DNA of 64,000 bases. It comes from Phlebiopsis flavidoalba. Taxonomy: Eukaryota > Basidiomycota > Agaricomycetes > Polyporales > Phanerochaetaceae. Both the position numbers and the translations under genes were made by a program. The notes beneath the pieces are model-generated. The model was not told the DNA's origin, did no database searches, and saw nothing but the letters and a program-made list of their open reading frames with translations. The stretch's first letter is position 1; each line of letters begins with the position of its first letter. The stretch covers positions 1 through 64,000 of the forward strand of contig JAOCPU010000069.1 in assembly GCA_035772785.1 (NCBI GenBank), read 5' to 3'. This document shows, one piece after another, positions 10,217-23,200 of the stretch.

Positions 10217-11419
10217 CGCATTGTGCTGGTGCTGAGAAGAAAGCGCGACCTCTCTCCTGTTGCCCAGGATAGATCTCTGGGTGACCTCTGCAGTATGCAG
10301 GTGGCAGATTTCTATCCATCTACGTCGTCTGGCATAGACCCCTGATTTGCTTCCACGCTCTGCGAGTGGCAGACTTCTTGCCATGAAAGTGCTCAGGTCA
10401 GCATCCCGAGCATATCATGCACATACTAGTACCACAGCATGCCGTCGTTCAGTAAAAATCACCCTCGTGCGTCAGCTGCTGCCGTATATGACTGACGCGG
10501 TTCTGATTTCGAGGTCCAAATGACAAGGGTCCCCATACGACGATGCGTGTGCACGAGATCTGGAGGGGGAACAGAAGGGGTTGCTTCCAGGCCATTCTGT
10601 CACGTGAAGTCTGAGAGAGAACCTCGTTGAGTAAGTATTTGTAAAACACACCGACGTGCGTAATGCGCCTCACCGACAAACGTTCCAAGGAGCTGACATG
10701 GCATCATGATCAGAGTCCTGCCGAACGACAATACGAATACCGAGCACAAAGGGCAGTAACATCTAGGTGACTTGCATGCACGTTCGAGTGCGCTTTCAGG
10801 TGGGCGTCAACGCCAGACAACTCTAAACCGAGTGCAGCACCCAGCAAGCCGCACTGAACCGCGGCATGCTCCAGAGCCGCGACTCCGTGATCTCCGACTT
10901 GCGTCACCGCACCTCCACGCCGCTGAGTATCTGATCTCGGGGTACGCCCCATCAGCATGGAATCCCGCCGGCGATGGGCAGCTTCGACTTACCTAATGAT
11001 ACCCGCCGCCCATTGAAGCAGGTGGGACGACGGGACCTGGAGCAGGTGTGTCTAATTTTGAGCGCCGCGCGGCATGAGGCACACTGAAGCGTCGGGAAGC
11101 TGGAGCATGGGACGGTGGCTGGAAGCAGCTGCCTCGGGTAGGGAGCCTCGATGGCGGCGCGTATGGACACAATTGTGGCGCGGAGAATAGCGGATGCGTA
11201 ACGGCATGTGCCCTCCTCGCCATCTGCGCCACGCACGATCGTTGAGTATAAAAACGTGCAAGTGCAGAGGCGCATGCACATCCTGCATACCTGCCCGGCC
11301 GAGGTAGTCAGGTGTTTACGACTTGATGTCCTGATGCGGGGTCGCCTTCGCATTGTGTAAAGAAAGGCCAGGAAATGCTCGTAGGGCCGAGTTATTCATG
11401 AACGCTCCAAACCGTACCG

Positions 11420-12600
11420 GTTCTGGTGCTGAGCGCGATTTAAATTGAGTAAGAGCTTTTTAAGTTAAAGATTCGCATGAATGTACGCACTCACGGGGTG
11501 TTCCACTCTCGTCGAGTCTTTGGAACAGCAAAAGGACGCAGCTTTGCAGATCTAAGAGCGGCGTTTCCGAACTCTGACTCGGCCGACAGTACTCTTCAAG
11601 CCTCAACTGTCCAAGATAGGGAGCGGCATATCGGCGCAGACTTGACCCTTCCTCCTCGGGTCAGGCTTATTCTTGTACTGGGAGTGTTCAGATTGGAACA
11701 GTGTTATCAGAAGTAAAGAATGGTTCCACTGACTTACTTTACGTGTACGCCTACTATGGGTGAGCAGGCGTATAGGAAGGCGGTGGAAGGCGCATTGCGT
11801 GTGAAGATCCCGAATGGCGTGACTTCGGGAGGTACCTTTGTGAGCGAGGAGACGGGGCAGTCTATAGCGGCTTGGTCATGGTTGCCTCTGAAAAGGGGGC
11901 ACTGAAGCGGTCCTCACGGTTGATGCCGCATGGGGTCTGCGCGTTAGCAAGTCAGTCAAAGCCGGACCATGTGCGGGGTAGACTTTTACCATAGACATCA
12001 AATGACTTCGACCTTCTATACGTTCTTGAGCAAATATTGAGCCTCACACGTGTGCGCGCATGAGGAGTTCTGAAGCAGGGCTGCTGTCGGCAAGTCAGTC
12101 AAAGCCCGAAATACGTGCATTAACACCTCTTACCATGAATACCTTCATTTATACTTTTTGAGCTACCTTTGAGCCTTACAAGTGCACGCAGCGCTGAGCT
12201 CAAGTGCTCACTCCGCAAGGAACTGTACGCCGACCGCAGCCACGACGCATGGTAAGCATGACACGTTGTCTTTGCGTCAAATGTGTCCCCACGTATTCGA
12301 CTGGCACCAGATATCCCCGCTGTTCCGTGAACGTCACCTCGACGCGAGCACCGTGTTGCCGCGTTTGCGGGACCTGTGAGGACAGACAAAAGCGGTCGGG
12401 GCGGACTGCTGCGTGTGTCCGGGCGGTATAAAAACCTCTGACGTAGGTCCCGACCCTTTCCGAGAAATGCTGAGGCCTTTTGTGCTTGAGGCTGAAAATT
12501 GAGACTGAACCCGCGAAGAGACCGGGCTGCTACGTACCGCCGCCTGTCCGCGCATGACGCAAACAGGAGCACAGGCTCGCCATGGAACAACCCCGTCAGA
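11420..12600. other. No securely supported gene
   Basis: A 61-codon plus-strand frame at 11720-11905 (C-T-P-T-M-G-E-Q-A-Y-R-K, then G-G-T-F-V-S-E-E-T-G-Q-S-I-A-A-W) looks more protein-like than its surroundings and could be an exon of a broken gene, but I cannot name a family. The sequence AAGTCAGTCAAAGCC occurs twice (about 11950 and 12092), each followed by about 85 bp of related sequence ending near TTGAGCCT, which marks a small tandem duplication of about 140 bp. Confidence 0.35.
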
Positions 12601-12639
12601 CAGCGGGACGACTAGGTGTCTAGGGTGGCGTTAGTGAGT

Positions 12640-13190
12640 GCTTGAGCTGGGTATATGCGTCTCGTTGACTCACAATATCGGAGAGGCATGAGCCTGAACC
12701 CTCGGGGAGCCGACAGGGAGACGTGTGTCTCGCAGCACAAGCCCGTGATCGCCGTAAGCACCTCTCCGCGCTGGGTACCCACGTCGCACGTCGTCTCCAG
12801 CTCGGCACCGTGCGCGGCGCCCGCGGCGTACCTCCACACACTACATCCTTTGCGTTGCGCCCCGGCCCTCGCACGGAGCAACCACAGGGCAGAAATGACG
12901 ATCGGCGCGCGACGAGGTGCGAGATCGTGGCAGACAAAAAATCTATCGGGATCCGGCCTCCCCCCGCGGATGAGGAGCAGCTCGGAGGCCAGGTGGCGAG
13001 CAGACTCGCCATGGGAGAAAGACTTAACGTGTGTGGGAAGTGTTGGTGGCGCTCTAGCTGGGTATATGTGCAGTCGGGCTTCACTCACAAACACGTAATA
13101 ACCAGCTCGCCGCGTAGCACTGACATCGCATGCCGTCCTCCAGTGGGGGGAGTTCGGCACCGCACACGACGCCGCGGCGTACTTCCTAGG
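12640..13190. repeat. Diverged direct repeat, period about 411 bp
   Basis: AGCTGGGTATATG occurs at 12645 and 13056, and downstream of each lies TCGGCACCG followed by GCCGCGGCGTAC or GCCCGCGGCGTAC (about 12805 and 13155). The match is patchy between these anchors. No gene is convincing on either strand. Confidence 0.5.
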
Positions 13191-14099
13191 CTTCATTTCA
13201 GCATATGGTGGTAGGGATCCGAAAGGCCTGTGATGGGTTCACGGAGACGTCGAAGCTGTTGCCGGACACCTAACGCGTCCGTCCCTGCGTCTCGCCCATC
13301 GGGGGCGCAACCTTGACACGATGACGTCCATCGATACACCGCACAAAGCTGCTCGGCGCAGCTGCGACGTGCGCGGTGACTCTCGATTCGGAAGCGTCGG
13401 GGCGTAATCAACGTTGCGGATATGCGTTTGCCTAGTGCCTGATTGCAGGTAAATGCTGGCATTGTCTGAAAAGGCCGAGACGTGGATGTAGGCGCAGCCG
13501 GGATGGCGATTAAACCAGGTCAAGGCAATGGACGGACGAACACCGTGCGCAGTGATAAGCACGAACTCTCCAATTTTGCCTGGCTGCTTCCATGTCTACG
13601 GGCCAGGCACGCCCACGGAACTCTGCGGGGTGTGTTGGCATAGCCGTGCTGGTGGAACGGTGACAACGTCCGCGTGCCGGCGTCTGTCTGGCGTTGATGC
13701 AGCACCCGATGCCGGTGATCCGGGCTGCGTGCGCGGAACGGACGGTCGCCGTTTTTTGCACCCCGCGACGACCTGCCCGACGCTGTTTGACACCAGCTGG
13801 ATATCGCGACACGCGGAGCAGCGCCCGCGACACAGCGCCGCGCCGGGGGCCTGGCAAGTCGCGGCTGGTGGGCGGGCAAGGGCGGGCGGTGCCAGCGGTG
13901 TGGCGTGCGATTTGCGACAGGCGCAGATGTGGTACGGTGACAGGGACGAGGCTCGCAGCGAAACGGCGCAGAGACGGGCGGCCATCGCGGGGCTTCTCTG
14001 CGCGCCGTCACGGGGGGCGTAGCAGGAAACGACGCCTCCATGCCCCGGCTGCCATTCTTTGCGCCCAGGAGCAAACCCGACCAACAACGCAGCATGAAC

Positions 14100-15990
14100 C
14101 CGCCCACTGCCGGGTACATAACCCGCCGGGGCTCCAAGCGACCCAGCCACACCATGCACCAACACTCTTACCCCCGTTTGTGCGCCCCACGTTCACCGTG
14201 ACCGACCCCGCGCCGCAAGGCGACGACACACCTCCTCACGCTCCCCGCGCTCGTCGAGTTCAAACGACGGCGCATAATAAAGACCACCTCTTTTGCGCGC
14301 AGTACGCGCATAACCTCAACGACCCGCCGACGACGAATATTACCCATGGTGCGCTCTTCGACGCCGTGCGCCGCTGTGAGGGGTGGCTCGCTGCGCAAGG
14401 GCTTCGCGCAGAGCCCGCGCGTCGTCGACGGAGAGGTCGTCAAGGCGCGGCCTGTCGGGATACTCATGGCGAGCGATGTTACGTGGTTTATTGCGTTTAT
14501 TGCGCTGCTGCGTCTCGGTGTTCCCGTGCGTCGCTCTCTCCTCTCTCATGACTACCGCGCTCATTGTCGCAGGTGCTATGCATGTCCGCGCGTTCTCTCA
14601 CCCGCAAGCCGTCGTCCACCTCGTGCACAAAACCTCCACCCAAGCGCTCCTCGTCTCCCCCCAACTCGACGTGCTCATCGCCGACTCCACCGCCCTCTTC
14701 GCCTCCTCCTCCCCCTCCTGGCACCTCTGTCCCGCCATACTCTAACTTCCTCAACGACCCCCCATCACCTGGCGAGGATTTCGGGGGGCGGTGCCCCCAC
14801 CCGCGCCGTACTTCGGCACGCCGACCGCAACGTCGTGATCCTGCACTCGTCCGGCACAACCGGTGGGTTTCATGCTCTAGAGCGCGCATATATGCTGATT
14901 TTACCAGGCCTCCCGAAGCCCATCTTCCACTCGCACGCCCTACCTCCTGGGGTACGCCGCGTGCCACGATCTCACGCGCTGCCCAAACCGCCTCCGGACT
15001 CACACTTTCGACTCTCACCTCTCTTCCACGTACGCTCCTCCCTCTCCCCTTGTCTTTTTTACTGACGCAGCCCAGGGCTTCGGCCTTCTCGCACCCAGCC
15101 TCGCCCTCAGCACCGGCCTCCCCTTCGCCTCCCATCACGAAGCACAATCCCCCACGGGCCCCAGCACCTCCCGCCTCCTCACGCACTCCCGCGCGTAAAC
15201 CTCCCTCCTCACCGTCCCCTCCATCCTCGAGGACCTCCCCGGCGCGCGGCGCTTCGCGAGCTGCGCTTCGTCGCAGTGGGCGGGGCGCCGATGAAACGCG
15301 GCGGCGCGGCGGCGCTGGTGGCGCAGGGCGTGCGGCTGCTCAACCACTGGGGCGTGACCGAGCTCGGGGGGCGCTCACGCCCATCCTCCACCCCTCGCAC
15401 TCCTGGGAACACCTCACGCTCCGCACGGACATCCCCCTCCGCTTGGAAGCCCGAGGAGAGTTCCTCCAGTTGATCGGGTGCCCGCCGCTCACGACCGACG
15501 AATTCGCGGTACAGGATTTGTTGGAGAGAAAGGGAGGCGAGGTGCGGATAGCCGGCGCGCGCGGATGAGCTGATTGTGTTTGTGCACGGGCGAGAAGGTG
15601 CGGCTCCTGCGCGGCTCGGAGCGCGCGGTGGCGGAGTGCGCGGCGCGTTCGGTCCGCGCTGTGTTGCTTGTTGGCGCGGGCCGCGCGGAGTGCGCGGTGC
15701 TCGTCGAGCCGCGTGTCTTCCCTACCTCGGAAGATGAGGAAGAGCAGACTGTGTGGAAGAGGTGTGGGGCGTTGTGGAAGAGGCGAATGGGAGGGGAGGA
15801 CGCACACAGGCGCGCGTCTCGCGCTCGCACATGACCGTCCTCGTCCTCCCCCTCGCCCGCCCTCGCGCGCACGCCCAAGGGCAGCGTCGCAACGCGCCGA
15901 GAACGAGCTCCTCTTCTCCTCTCTCATCTCCTCGATCTACGAAACAACCGCACCGCCGCGGCCGATCTCGCGCGGCTGTGGGGTGGAAGA
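14100..15990 (+). pseudogene. AMP-binding (adenylation) enzyme, fragmentary
   Basis: Pieces in several frames follow the order of the adenylate-forming enzyme family (acyl/aryl-CoA ligase or NRPS-like A domain). Near 14225-14400: L-P-A-L-V-E-F, then N-L-N-D-P-P and G-A-L-F-D-A-V-R-R-C. Near 14450-14530: V-G-I-L-M-A-S-D-V-T-W and L-L-R-L-G-V-P-V, followed by an intron (GTGCGT..CGCAG, 14526-14571). Near 14830-14935: the ATP-binding A3 core S-S-G-T-T-G-L-P-K-P, itself split by an intron (GTGGGT..ACCAG, about 14867-14910). Near 15276-15370: G-A-P-M-K-R-G and N-H-W-G-V-T-E-L-G, the A5 core. Near 15555-15700: R-A-D-E-L-I-V and A-V-L-L-V-G-A-G-R. At 15860-15930: P-K-G-S-V-A-T-R-R-A-E-N-E-L, the C-terminal lysine region. 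More than eight frame changes are needed. No carrier or reductase domain is visible after it. Substrate cannot be inferred. Confidence 0.6.
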
Positions 15991-15994
15991 CGTG

Positions 15995-18900
15995 AGGGCG
16001 GATGGTGCGCGAGGTGATGAGGCGGGATATTGGAAGATGCGGAGGGACTTTTTGAGCGGGGGATGGATTCTGATCGGCGCGGCGAGGTTGAGGCGGGTGC
16101 TTGGCGCCGTCGCTGCCCGGCGGATGTTTGTTGTATGCGCAATCCGAGTGTGGACGCGCATCTGCGCTTTCTTCGAGGGAAGGGAGGGGGCGCCCAGACC
16201 GAGGTTTTCTGAGCTAGGCGGAGGATAGAGACATGAGAAGAGTCAAGGAGTTAAAAGTGGGGGAGAAGAGGGGAGAGGGGGAGAAGAGGGTATGGGGCAG
16301 AAGGAGGAGGGGTGGGGAGATAGGGGTCCTCCTGACGGGTAGAAGCACTACAGGCAGCCAAGTCGGCAGCGCGCTCTCGCTGCGTCTGCTTGTTGCCGCG
16401 CACACCCGGGACGTGCGGCAGCGTGTATGCGCTCAAAAAACCGCCCGGGGGAGTCTGTGTGGATGGGGGGGCCTCTTCACCCTACACGACCGCCAAACGC
16501 CAGCAGGCCTCTCGGAAGCTCGCGTGCAGCTGACGCCGGCACAATGGGCGAAAGTACGTACCTCGGGTGGCTCGAGGGCTCCCGATTCGGCGAGCCGCGG
16601 TTTCGTGGGTTGGGAGAGGCGTAATGTGCAGCTAAGTGGGGTATGGGTATGATTCCCGTGCAGTTCAACGGTATTTGAGTGTTTTGCATGAGAGTCTGAG
16701 GGGAGCATGAGGGTTTCTGATGGGGAAACCCAAGGCAGTGGCCGATTCGGAGTTTAAATCGCGGGTTGGGACGTGCGTTTTAGGCACGGCATCTGGAGGC
16801 GAATGCTCGCCTAGCATCCTCGTTCGCGTCGCGGAGCCGCCCGCCGGTGCTCGACGCGCACGTCGTCCTTCGCCTTTGCCAGCATTTGCGCGACGGGTTT
16901 GTTCGTCCCGGGCGTCGTGCCCTGTGCTCCAGGGATTCCTTCAGACGAGCCGAACGTCCGATAAAAAGAAGACAAATTGACGAGACTGCGGCCCGACTCG
17001 CGGGTCAGCTCCCCCTTGTCGGGTACGGACCCACGCCAGTGGGTGTGGCGAATCGATGCTGGACGCGCCGCCGGCGTTGCAGCACGCGCGAACTTGCACG
17101 TGCGGACTCCGGGCAGCTCGATTTTCGCCCGGGGCGTGTAGCAGTGCACGAGATAGCCCACGTCCCGCTTCATCTATTGCAAACTCTTGCCTCGGAGCAC
17201 GTCTGAAGGTGTCACACTGTGTCTCCCGCAAATTCCGGGCGGTGAAGTTTCATCGAGGTTTCAGGACTTTTTGGTGTTTTATTAGTGGGAGGCTGGATGG
17301 AGTGTAAGAGCGCGAAGCTGGGCTCCCCCACCCCCTGGGCGTCGAAGGGAAAGCCGCAGCAAAAGCGTATGGCTTTGATATCCTGTCCTTTCGCACGCGC
17401 GGAGGATATGCGCCAAGGGAGAAGCCACACTGCGAGAATCCCGTGCGAGCACGGCCGATGGGCATAAGCGACTTCTCACGCGGCGCCGTTACTCTACCTT
17501 CCCTCGGGAGTCGCCGAGTCCTCTTCCCTCCTGGGAGGGAGTGTTGTGGCTCGCGAAGGTGAAGGAGGGAGACACCTGCCTGCGCGTGAAAGATTCGTGT
17601 CCGTTTTTGGAGGGCGAGTTTTGTGAGGAGGCGGGGGGCCGGGGCCTTGGGTCGTGGCGGTTGTGCTTGGGGATGGAGGGTTGTGGGTTGGGCTGGGTGG
17701 GTGTGAGAAGGAAGGTGAGTGGGGAAGGTTTGGAGGGATGGGGCTTTGTTTGGTTTGAGGGGGGTGGAGGGAGGGCACCGGGAGGTGCTTTTGGTGATAG
17801 GGTGAGTTGTTGTGTGTGCTGCTAGAGCGTGTGGTTTGTAGATGGGTATGATGGGAATTAGAATTTTAGAGCTGGTGGTCAGGAGCTGCGGTTGGCCGTG
17901 CTGTCAGTGTTGTGCTCTGTGTGGTTTGTTTTTATGGCTCTTCTGGTGGGCTCAGGACTGCAGCTTACCGTGCTGTCAGCACGGATTGCGCGGTGCCGGG
18001 GGTTGAGTAGCAAGCCCAGGCGCGTTGGAGGATCGGCGGATGGACTATAGTCTCGAGACATTACATGCGACGCTCGTTTGCTCATTAAAATCGGGAATTT
18101 TAATGATGCAAAAAAATGCGTGATGATGGGATGGGGTGAGATCAGTGGGGAACCGCACGGTTGAAGAACATGTAGAGATATTAACGTTGCTTGTGCCTGG
18201 ATGTTCTTGACGACGAAGACGGCGTGCGTTATCTGTAGGTGACAAGCTCCGATGCAGCTTGCGTCCAGATCTGAGCTAATTTTTGACCTTTGTCTGCCAA
18301 GTATCTACCTCACATCGTCGATCACGCCTTGCGCTTTGATTGAAACTCATCACAGGGAAAGGATCATTTTTGCTAATGGAACACGCACTCTTTTCTAATA
18401 GAGCGTGGAAAGCACGACGCTGGGTGTTGCGCTCTCTTGTGCTGTCACGCGGCGTTGTTCTGTTTATGTGCTGTAGGGATGGCCTGATGGTGCACTCGCC
18501 AGATATTGTCCCCGGAATCCGTATAGAATAGGGCTGTGCCCCACCCCTAATCACGGACCATACCTTGTGCCGATGCTAAGCAGTGAAGACGCGCCACGTG
18601 CCTTCCCCCCATTCCCCGGCCCACCACACATGGATCTCCATGTCGTACCCTTCGCGTCCTATCATTCAACCAGTTCTTATGTCCCTTGAGCATGGTGCCA
18701 GACGACTCCTGAAGTTCCTGATCCATAAGAAAACTCGACATTTATTGATATGTCTCAGCATCTTGATTTGTTATACCATAAGTCTAACTTGTGTAGACAA
18801 GGCGAATTGTTTGTGTCTGGTGAGTAAGTACTTGCGGGCGACAGTACTGAGCTCGGTGTGCAACTTCAGAACGAATCGTTTCATCTTCTTGGAGTCGATG

Positions 18901-19498
18901 CTCTTGGGGTTAGGGTTCAACACATGGCAACAGAAGACTTCTCGATACTAACATGTACCAAATATGAGTCCGGGATATTCGGGCGGACAAAAACGACGCT
19001 GCGAAGAATCGAGGTACCTTGGTTCTTCCAACGTGATCCAAAGAAGGTGGTATGCTTTCATGTTTTACCTCTGCCTCATTGTTTTGTTCTGCGAGCTGAT
19101 AACCCGGGCTTAGCAAGATATTGTTTAAGGTTTTCGAAGTAGGAGTAGCGCCTCTCCCAGACCCCACATCTCGTCGGCTTTTCGGGCATCAAGAAACTAT
19201 ACCCGAGTGGAGATCCACGAAGCGCCAGAGAAGGAACTGCAAGCTTACGGCGGTTTTTGGTACGGTGGCATGTATCCCAGTATACCATGTTCCTTGAGGT
19301 CGAAGGAGCCACCTACGCGCCACTACTCGGTATCCCGTCTCGTTAGATTACCGGAAATTACGTGCATCACCCACACCGCTCGTACGCATCAGAGACGATA
19401 ATACTCGGTATTTCCCATACAGAATTCCCATCCGCGTTTGATTTACCACTCTAGGTCTTTAATAAAGCTCCGCGCGCCTTCCGTAAACGTCGCAGGCA
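15995..19498. other. GC-rich to neutral stretch without a recognised gene
   Basis: At 16247-16320 there is a purine-rich tract (GGGGAGAAGAGG repeats), and 17540-17800 is G-rich low-complexity sequence whose minus strand would read as a Pro/Ser/Thr-rich peptide. A 120-codon minus-strand frame at 16811-17173 is uninterrupted but has no motif I know. 18240-19440 has short frames only. I see no convincing promoter or splice pattern. Confidence 0.35.
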
Positions 19499-20158
19499 TT
19501 GACACCCCGAAATCGCCCTCCATCAACACCGACAATACTCACTCGCGGCATTGCCGAAGGTGACCTAGAGTCATACGCGCCGTCTTGGTTCGTGAAACTG
19601 TTCGACGCGCGCCCGCCCCCGGCGTTCGACGACTTTGTGGCGTCGTTCTCTGTCTTTGACGTCTATAAAGAGACTGCACACCTAGCCGCCCATATCACCG
19701 CGGCCGGCACGAAGGGCCTTACAACGCAGGGGTGCTATGCTTCTATCTGAGCGACTATATGCCCGCTAATCGGACTTAGAGATACCTCTGGTATCCAAAG
19801 CGCCACGTTTAATCACAGACGACGCGCCCGCTACTGCGGAACAATTTGAGAAAGTTCGGGAGAGCACACGTTGCGCGATGATTGTGCGAAGCGAAAGCGT
19901 GCGGTACGTCGCTGTTGCCTACTGTCAAGTGTACGTATTCTAATCAATTGTGATCACACTGATTCCAATAAACAGCTCGCAGCAAGGAGTAATTAACTAT
20001 TCGAATTTCTCTCGACAGCCGTGCGGACGACGACGGTGGATCCGCTTCCGTGAAGATTAATCTGTCAAAGATATTATTGCGACGCGTAATCTTCCACAAC
20101 GACGACGACAAGCTCGCTGCAGGGACAGGACTTCATCCTTCTCTCATAATCGTTGATG
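19499..20158 (+). CDS. Unrecognised protein, 5' and central exons visible
   Basis: The frame from 19499 codes S-Y-A-P-S-W-F-V-K-L-F-D-A-R-P-P-P, then F-D-D-F-V-A-S-F-S-V-F-D-V-Y-K-E-T, then T-A-A-G-T-K-G-L-T-T-Q-G before a stop at 19748. With frame changes the same protein-like text goes on: D-D-A-P-A-T-A-E-Q-F-E-K-V-R-E-S-T-R (about 19818-19870) and Y-V-A-V-A-Y (about 19905-19922). A likely intron follows (GTACGTATTC..TCGACAG, about 19931-20019), then R-A-D-D-D-G-G-S-A-S-V-K. Codon use and splice signals favour a real gene of about 220 residues with at least three single-base lesions. I do not recognise the family. Confidence 0.4.
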
Positions 20159-20269
20159 TATGTTCATCGCTCCTTTTTTATCGACTATCCATTGTCCGTA
20201 CTGATGTCATCCGTAATTTAGCTCAATGGTTTTGCTGTTTGATTGGAGGAAGGTGGTCTTGAACGTCGT

Positions 20270-23200
20270 TTATACACACTGTGTACAAGCTAATGTACGA
20301 GTGACAATATCTTCGGTCTTCGACATTAGGATTGGGCCGGGATCACATCGAACAACATTTTTTAATGTCCTTGGCAGTGACCGGTTGTCTTACTCTCAGC
20401 ACCATCTGGAGTATCTGGACGGTGGATCCCAAGCTCATCACACCTCGCCCGTATTTCGACAATCGTGACCGTGAAGGTCGTCCAAAGAACTCACGAGGGG
20501 AAACCGTATAAATCAGGCCCTCCCAATCCAGGATCTCTCTCCAAGGACCCCATGGTCTACACTCGACTCGACAGCCTCACCCGCACCCTCGACTCGACAT
20601 GGTTCGATCACCGCTCTCTTCGTCCAGGCTCTCCTCGTCTACTGCTACCTCTGCCATTCCCCCCCACGGCAAAAAAGGAGTGCAGCTTCGAGAAGCGCAG
20701 TGTCGCCCAGCAGCCGCCAGACCAGAAGACTCCGCCCAACTCTGCGCTACACATCACCGAGATTGCCTTCAGCCCAGTCCCCACCCCGCTCAAAGCTATC
20801 TGTTGACGTTGCCAGAAGGTGCCTAAGGGCAGGCGGACTCCTGGGCAGTAGGGCCCACCCTGCGAGTTCCTCTTCCTAACCACTGGAGCTAGGTTAGTAT
20901 CGTGCTGGCCCTCTCCAGGAAAGGCAAAGATGCTTGGGCAGTCTACCTTAATCGGAACGATACGGCCTAGTTAACTGACCAAATTATTCATTTGTATAGT
21001 AGGCACATACAAGCAGCGTTTCTGGGCTACTTGATAAGGGACTAGTTACCCACGCGCAGATTCAAGGAGACCGCACTGGCGAGATCTGAGTAGCTTTCAC
21101 GCCGTCCTCCCGCTTCGGTCGTGAAGTATCTAGCATGGACGGTTACATATCTACGCATTGACAGCAATGCATTGCAAATCTCGGACCAGCCGGCCTTGAA
21201 ATGATCGTCATCGATTTTCGAGGTACTAGCAGTCCCTACACCGGTCATAGGTTCTCATCCTATACTGACTCTCCCGCACGCTAGCGAAAGGCCATCTGAC
21301 ATGATTATGGTCCCCTCCATGCATGGGTTCTATTGGCTTATTGTGTTTGGTTACACCACCCGTATTCTACTCGCGAGAGAGTGATGTGTCCGTCGACAGG
21401 CATCAGGCATCAAGACTGACCATACGAATGGATGTCCAGCATCGACGATCACCGACAACACCGATCGCAACACACGCGTACCGTCTGGTCGATCCGTGAA
21501 ACCCAATCTACCGTGAGAAAGCCGCTCACGCACAAGGATCGGCTGGAACACCCGCCCTGTGCTCGCACAAGAACACGCAGGAGTAGGCATTGTGTGATGG
21601 ATTCTCCCTGGCGGATTCTGGGATCTATTGCCAAAGTTCCCTCTTGCCAACTTATGCGCACAGTCAACGCTTCACCGACGCCGTCCCCCCCCCCCCGCCC
21701 CCCCCCCTGTGATCACCGAGGACGACGAGCCACGTCGGGTAGACCGCAACTCTACACGAGCGCGCACATCCATTGACATCTAGCCTCGTGACGGCACGGT
21801 CTACACCGAGCACGTCTGCCAGTCGCGCCGGAGACCGTGACCGTTCGTTACACTCAGTAAGTGGGTGGCGTATAGAAGGACGGATGCATTGAGGTGTTGC
21901 CATCGGATGACAAAGATTCTAATGCATCGCTGCTGATTTCGATTGTCTATTTTCATGTCTGTTTGCCCGGTCCGTGCCTCGCTACAAGGTTTTTCATGCC
22001 TACCACACTATGACCGTGACCTAGCTATCTCGTTCTCAGGATCTTAGACGACGTACTAAGTACTTGTTATCTGAGACCCATCCATCACTCTCTTAAAGTT
22101 TCAGCTGTATCTAACATCCGTCAGACAAAATACGTACCAATCAGTGATATAATTATGCGTCCGACATCAGAGTCTGAGCCGGGCTCTTTACGATGCGTTA
22201 AAGCCTGCTGCATGTATCTAAGGTCTAGCCCAGAAATGAACTCACAAAGTGCACTGGTCTTTTTGCCCTCGATACAACAAGTTGAGTGTTGAGTACTTCA
22301 CTGACGCACTGGCCAAGTCGAACAGAGTATATGTTGCACGCCTATTCGTGTCAATATGCCCTTATTGAAATCTTTAGAGATGAGGAAAAGAGAGAATAGG
22401 AAAATGACCAGAGAAAAGAAAATAAAATTTACATCAGATTGAGCTATATCTCTGAGTACAAAGGCTTAGCTAGTAAACAATGACTTGCCAGCGCAGGCCT
22501 CGTACTCTTCGACCCTGCACGCTCGCGCCCCACTCGTCCCCGAAGAGCCCAAACGCCATCTCTCTCCATCTGGCGTGTTTGCGTCCGGCGGTATCGCGAC
22601 CTGTTATCGTTTGCATTTGGAAGCGTTTCTGCTAATCCTAGCATAATCACGACCAGCCGCCCCCCCGGGATAAAATATCTAGCGTGGAGAGGGAGAGAGG
22701 CTGCCTGCGACCAGTCAAACAGCGTTGTGATATGGCCGCGCCTTTTGATGTCGCCGAGGCCGAGAGCACACGTGCACCAGGGTAGGGAGCGTGGTGGTGT
22801 GTTCCCAGCCGGCTCCTCACGGAGAATTCACCGTGAACGCGACGCTCATGTTGAGGAAGTTAGTGTTGGGGTCTCCGGATATGCAAAATATGTGCTGGTC
22901 TACTCAGCACTTGTGAGTATGGCAAGTGTCTTTGAAATGAAGTGGCAGCAGTTACTTCGCCTCCGCTGCTCGACGTCTGGAGATTCCTCAAGCCGCATCA
23001 CGCGGCCGAGTTGATTATATGTGAGCTCCATGATCTGTATGCGCCCAAACACCTCGTCAGACTAGCGTCCCGGTTCGTGAAATTTGAAGTTCATCTGGAA
23101 TGCGCATCGCGTCGATAGCGACCAGGCAAAACAATCCATACCCAAGGTGCACGGTCATTGTTGGCGAGCCAGGAGTCAATACGGACCGCCCAAAGGGCTC

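Larger units (their letters stand above)
8935..11400. repeat. Segmental tandem duplication, unit B
   Basis: Second copy of the segment described for 6365-8900. It holds the better preserved G1-like gene (9192-10123), its TATA box and about 1.1 kb of upstream sequence. The copies differ by many substitutions and indels, so the duplication is not recent or has decayed quickly. Confidence 0.8.

Noticed and set aside
13500..16240. Long overlapping ORFs on both strands (up to 334 codons)
   Set aside because: They are open because of high GC content. Only the plus-strand fragments that carry adenylation-domain motifs are supported.
17541..17825. Small plus-strand ORF ending in a cysteine-rich C-V-C-C before a stop, considered as a CaaX pheromone
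   Set aside because: The frame lies in G-rich low-complexity DNA, the ending is not aliphatic, and the region is about 40 kb from the receptors.
21660..21720. C-rich tract as a G-quadruplex regulatory site
   Set aside because: It is a simple homopolymer-like run with no gene nearby and could be lengthened by sequencing error.
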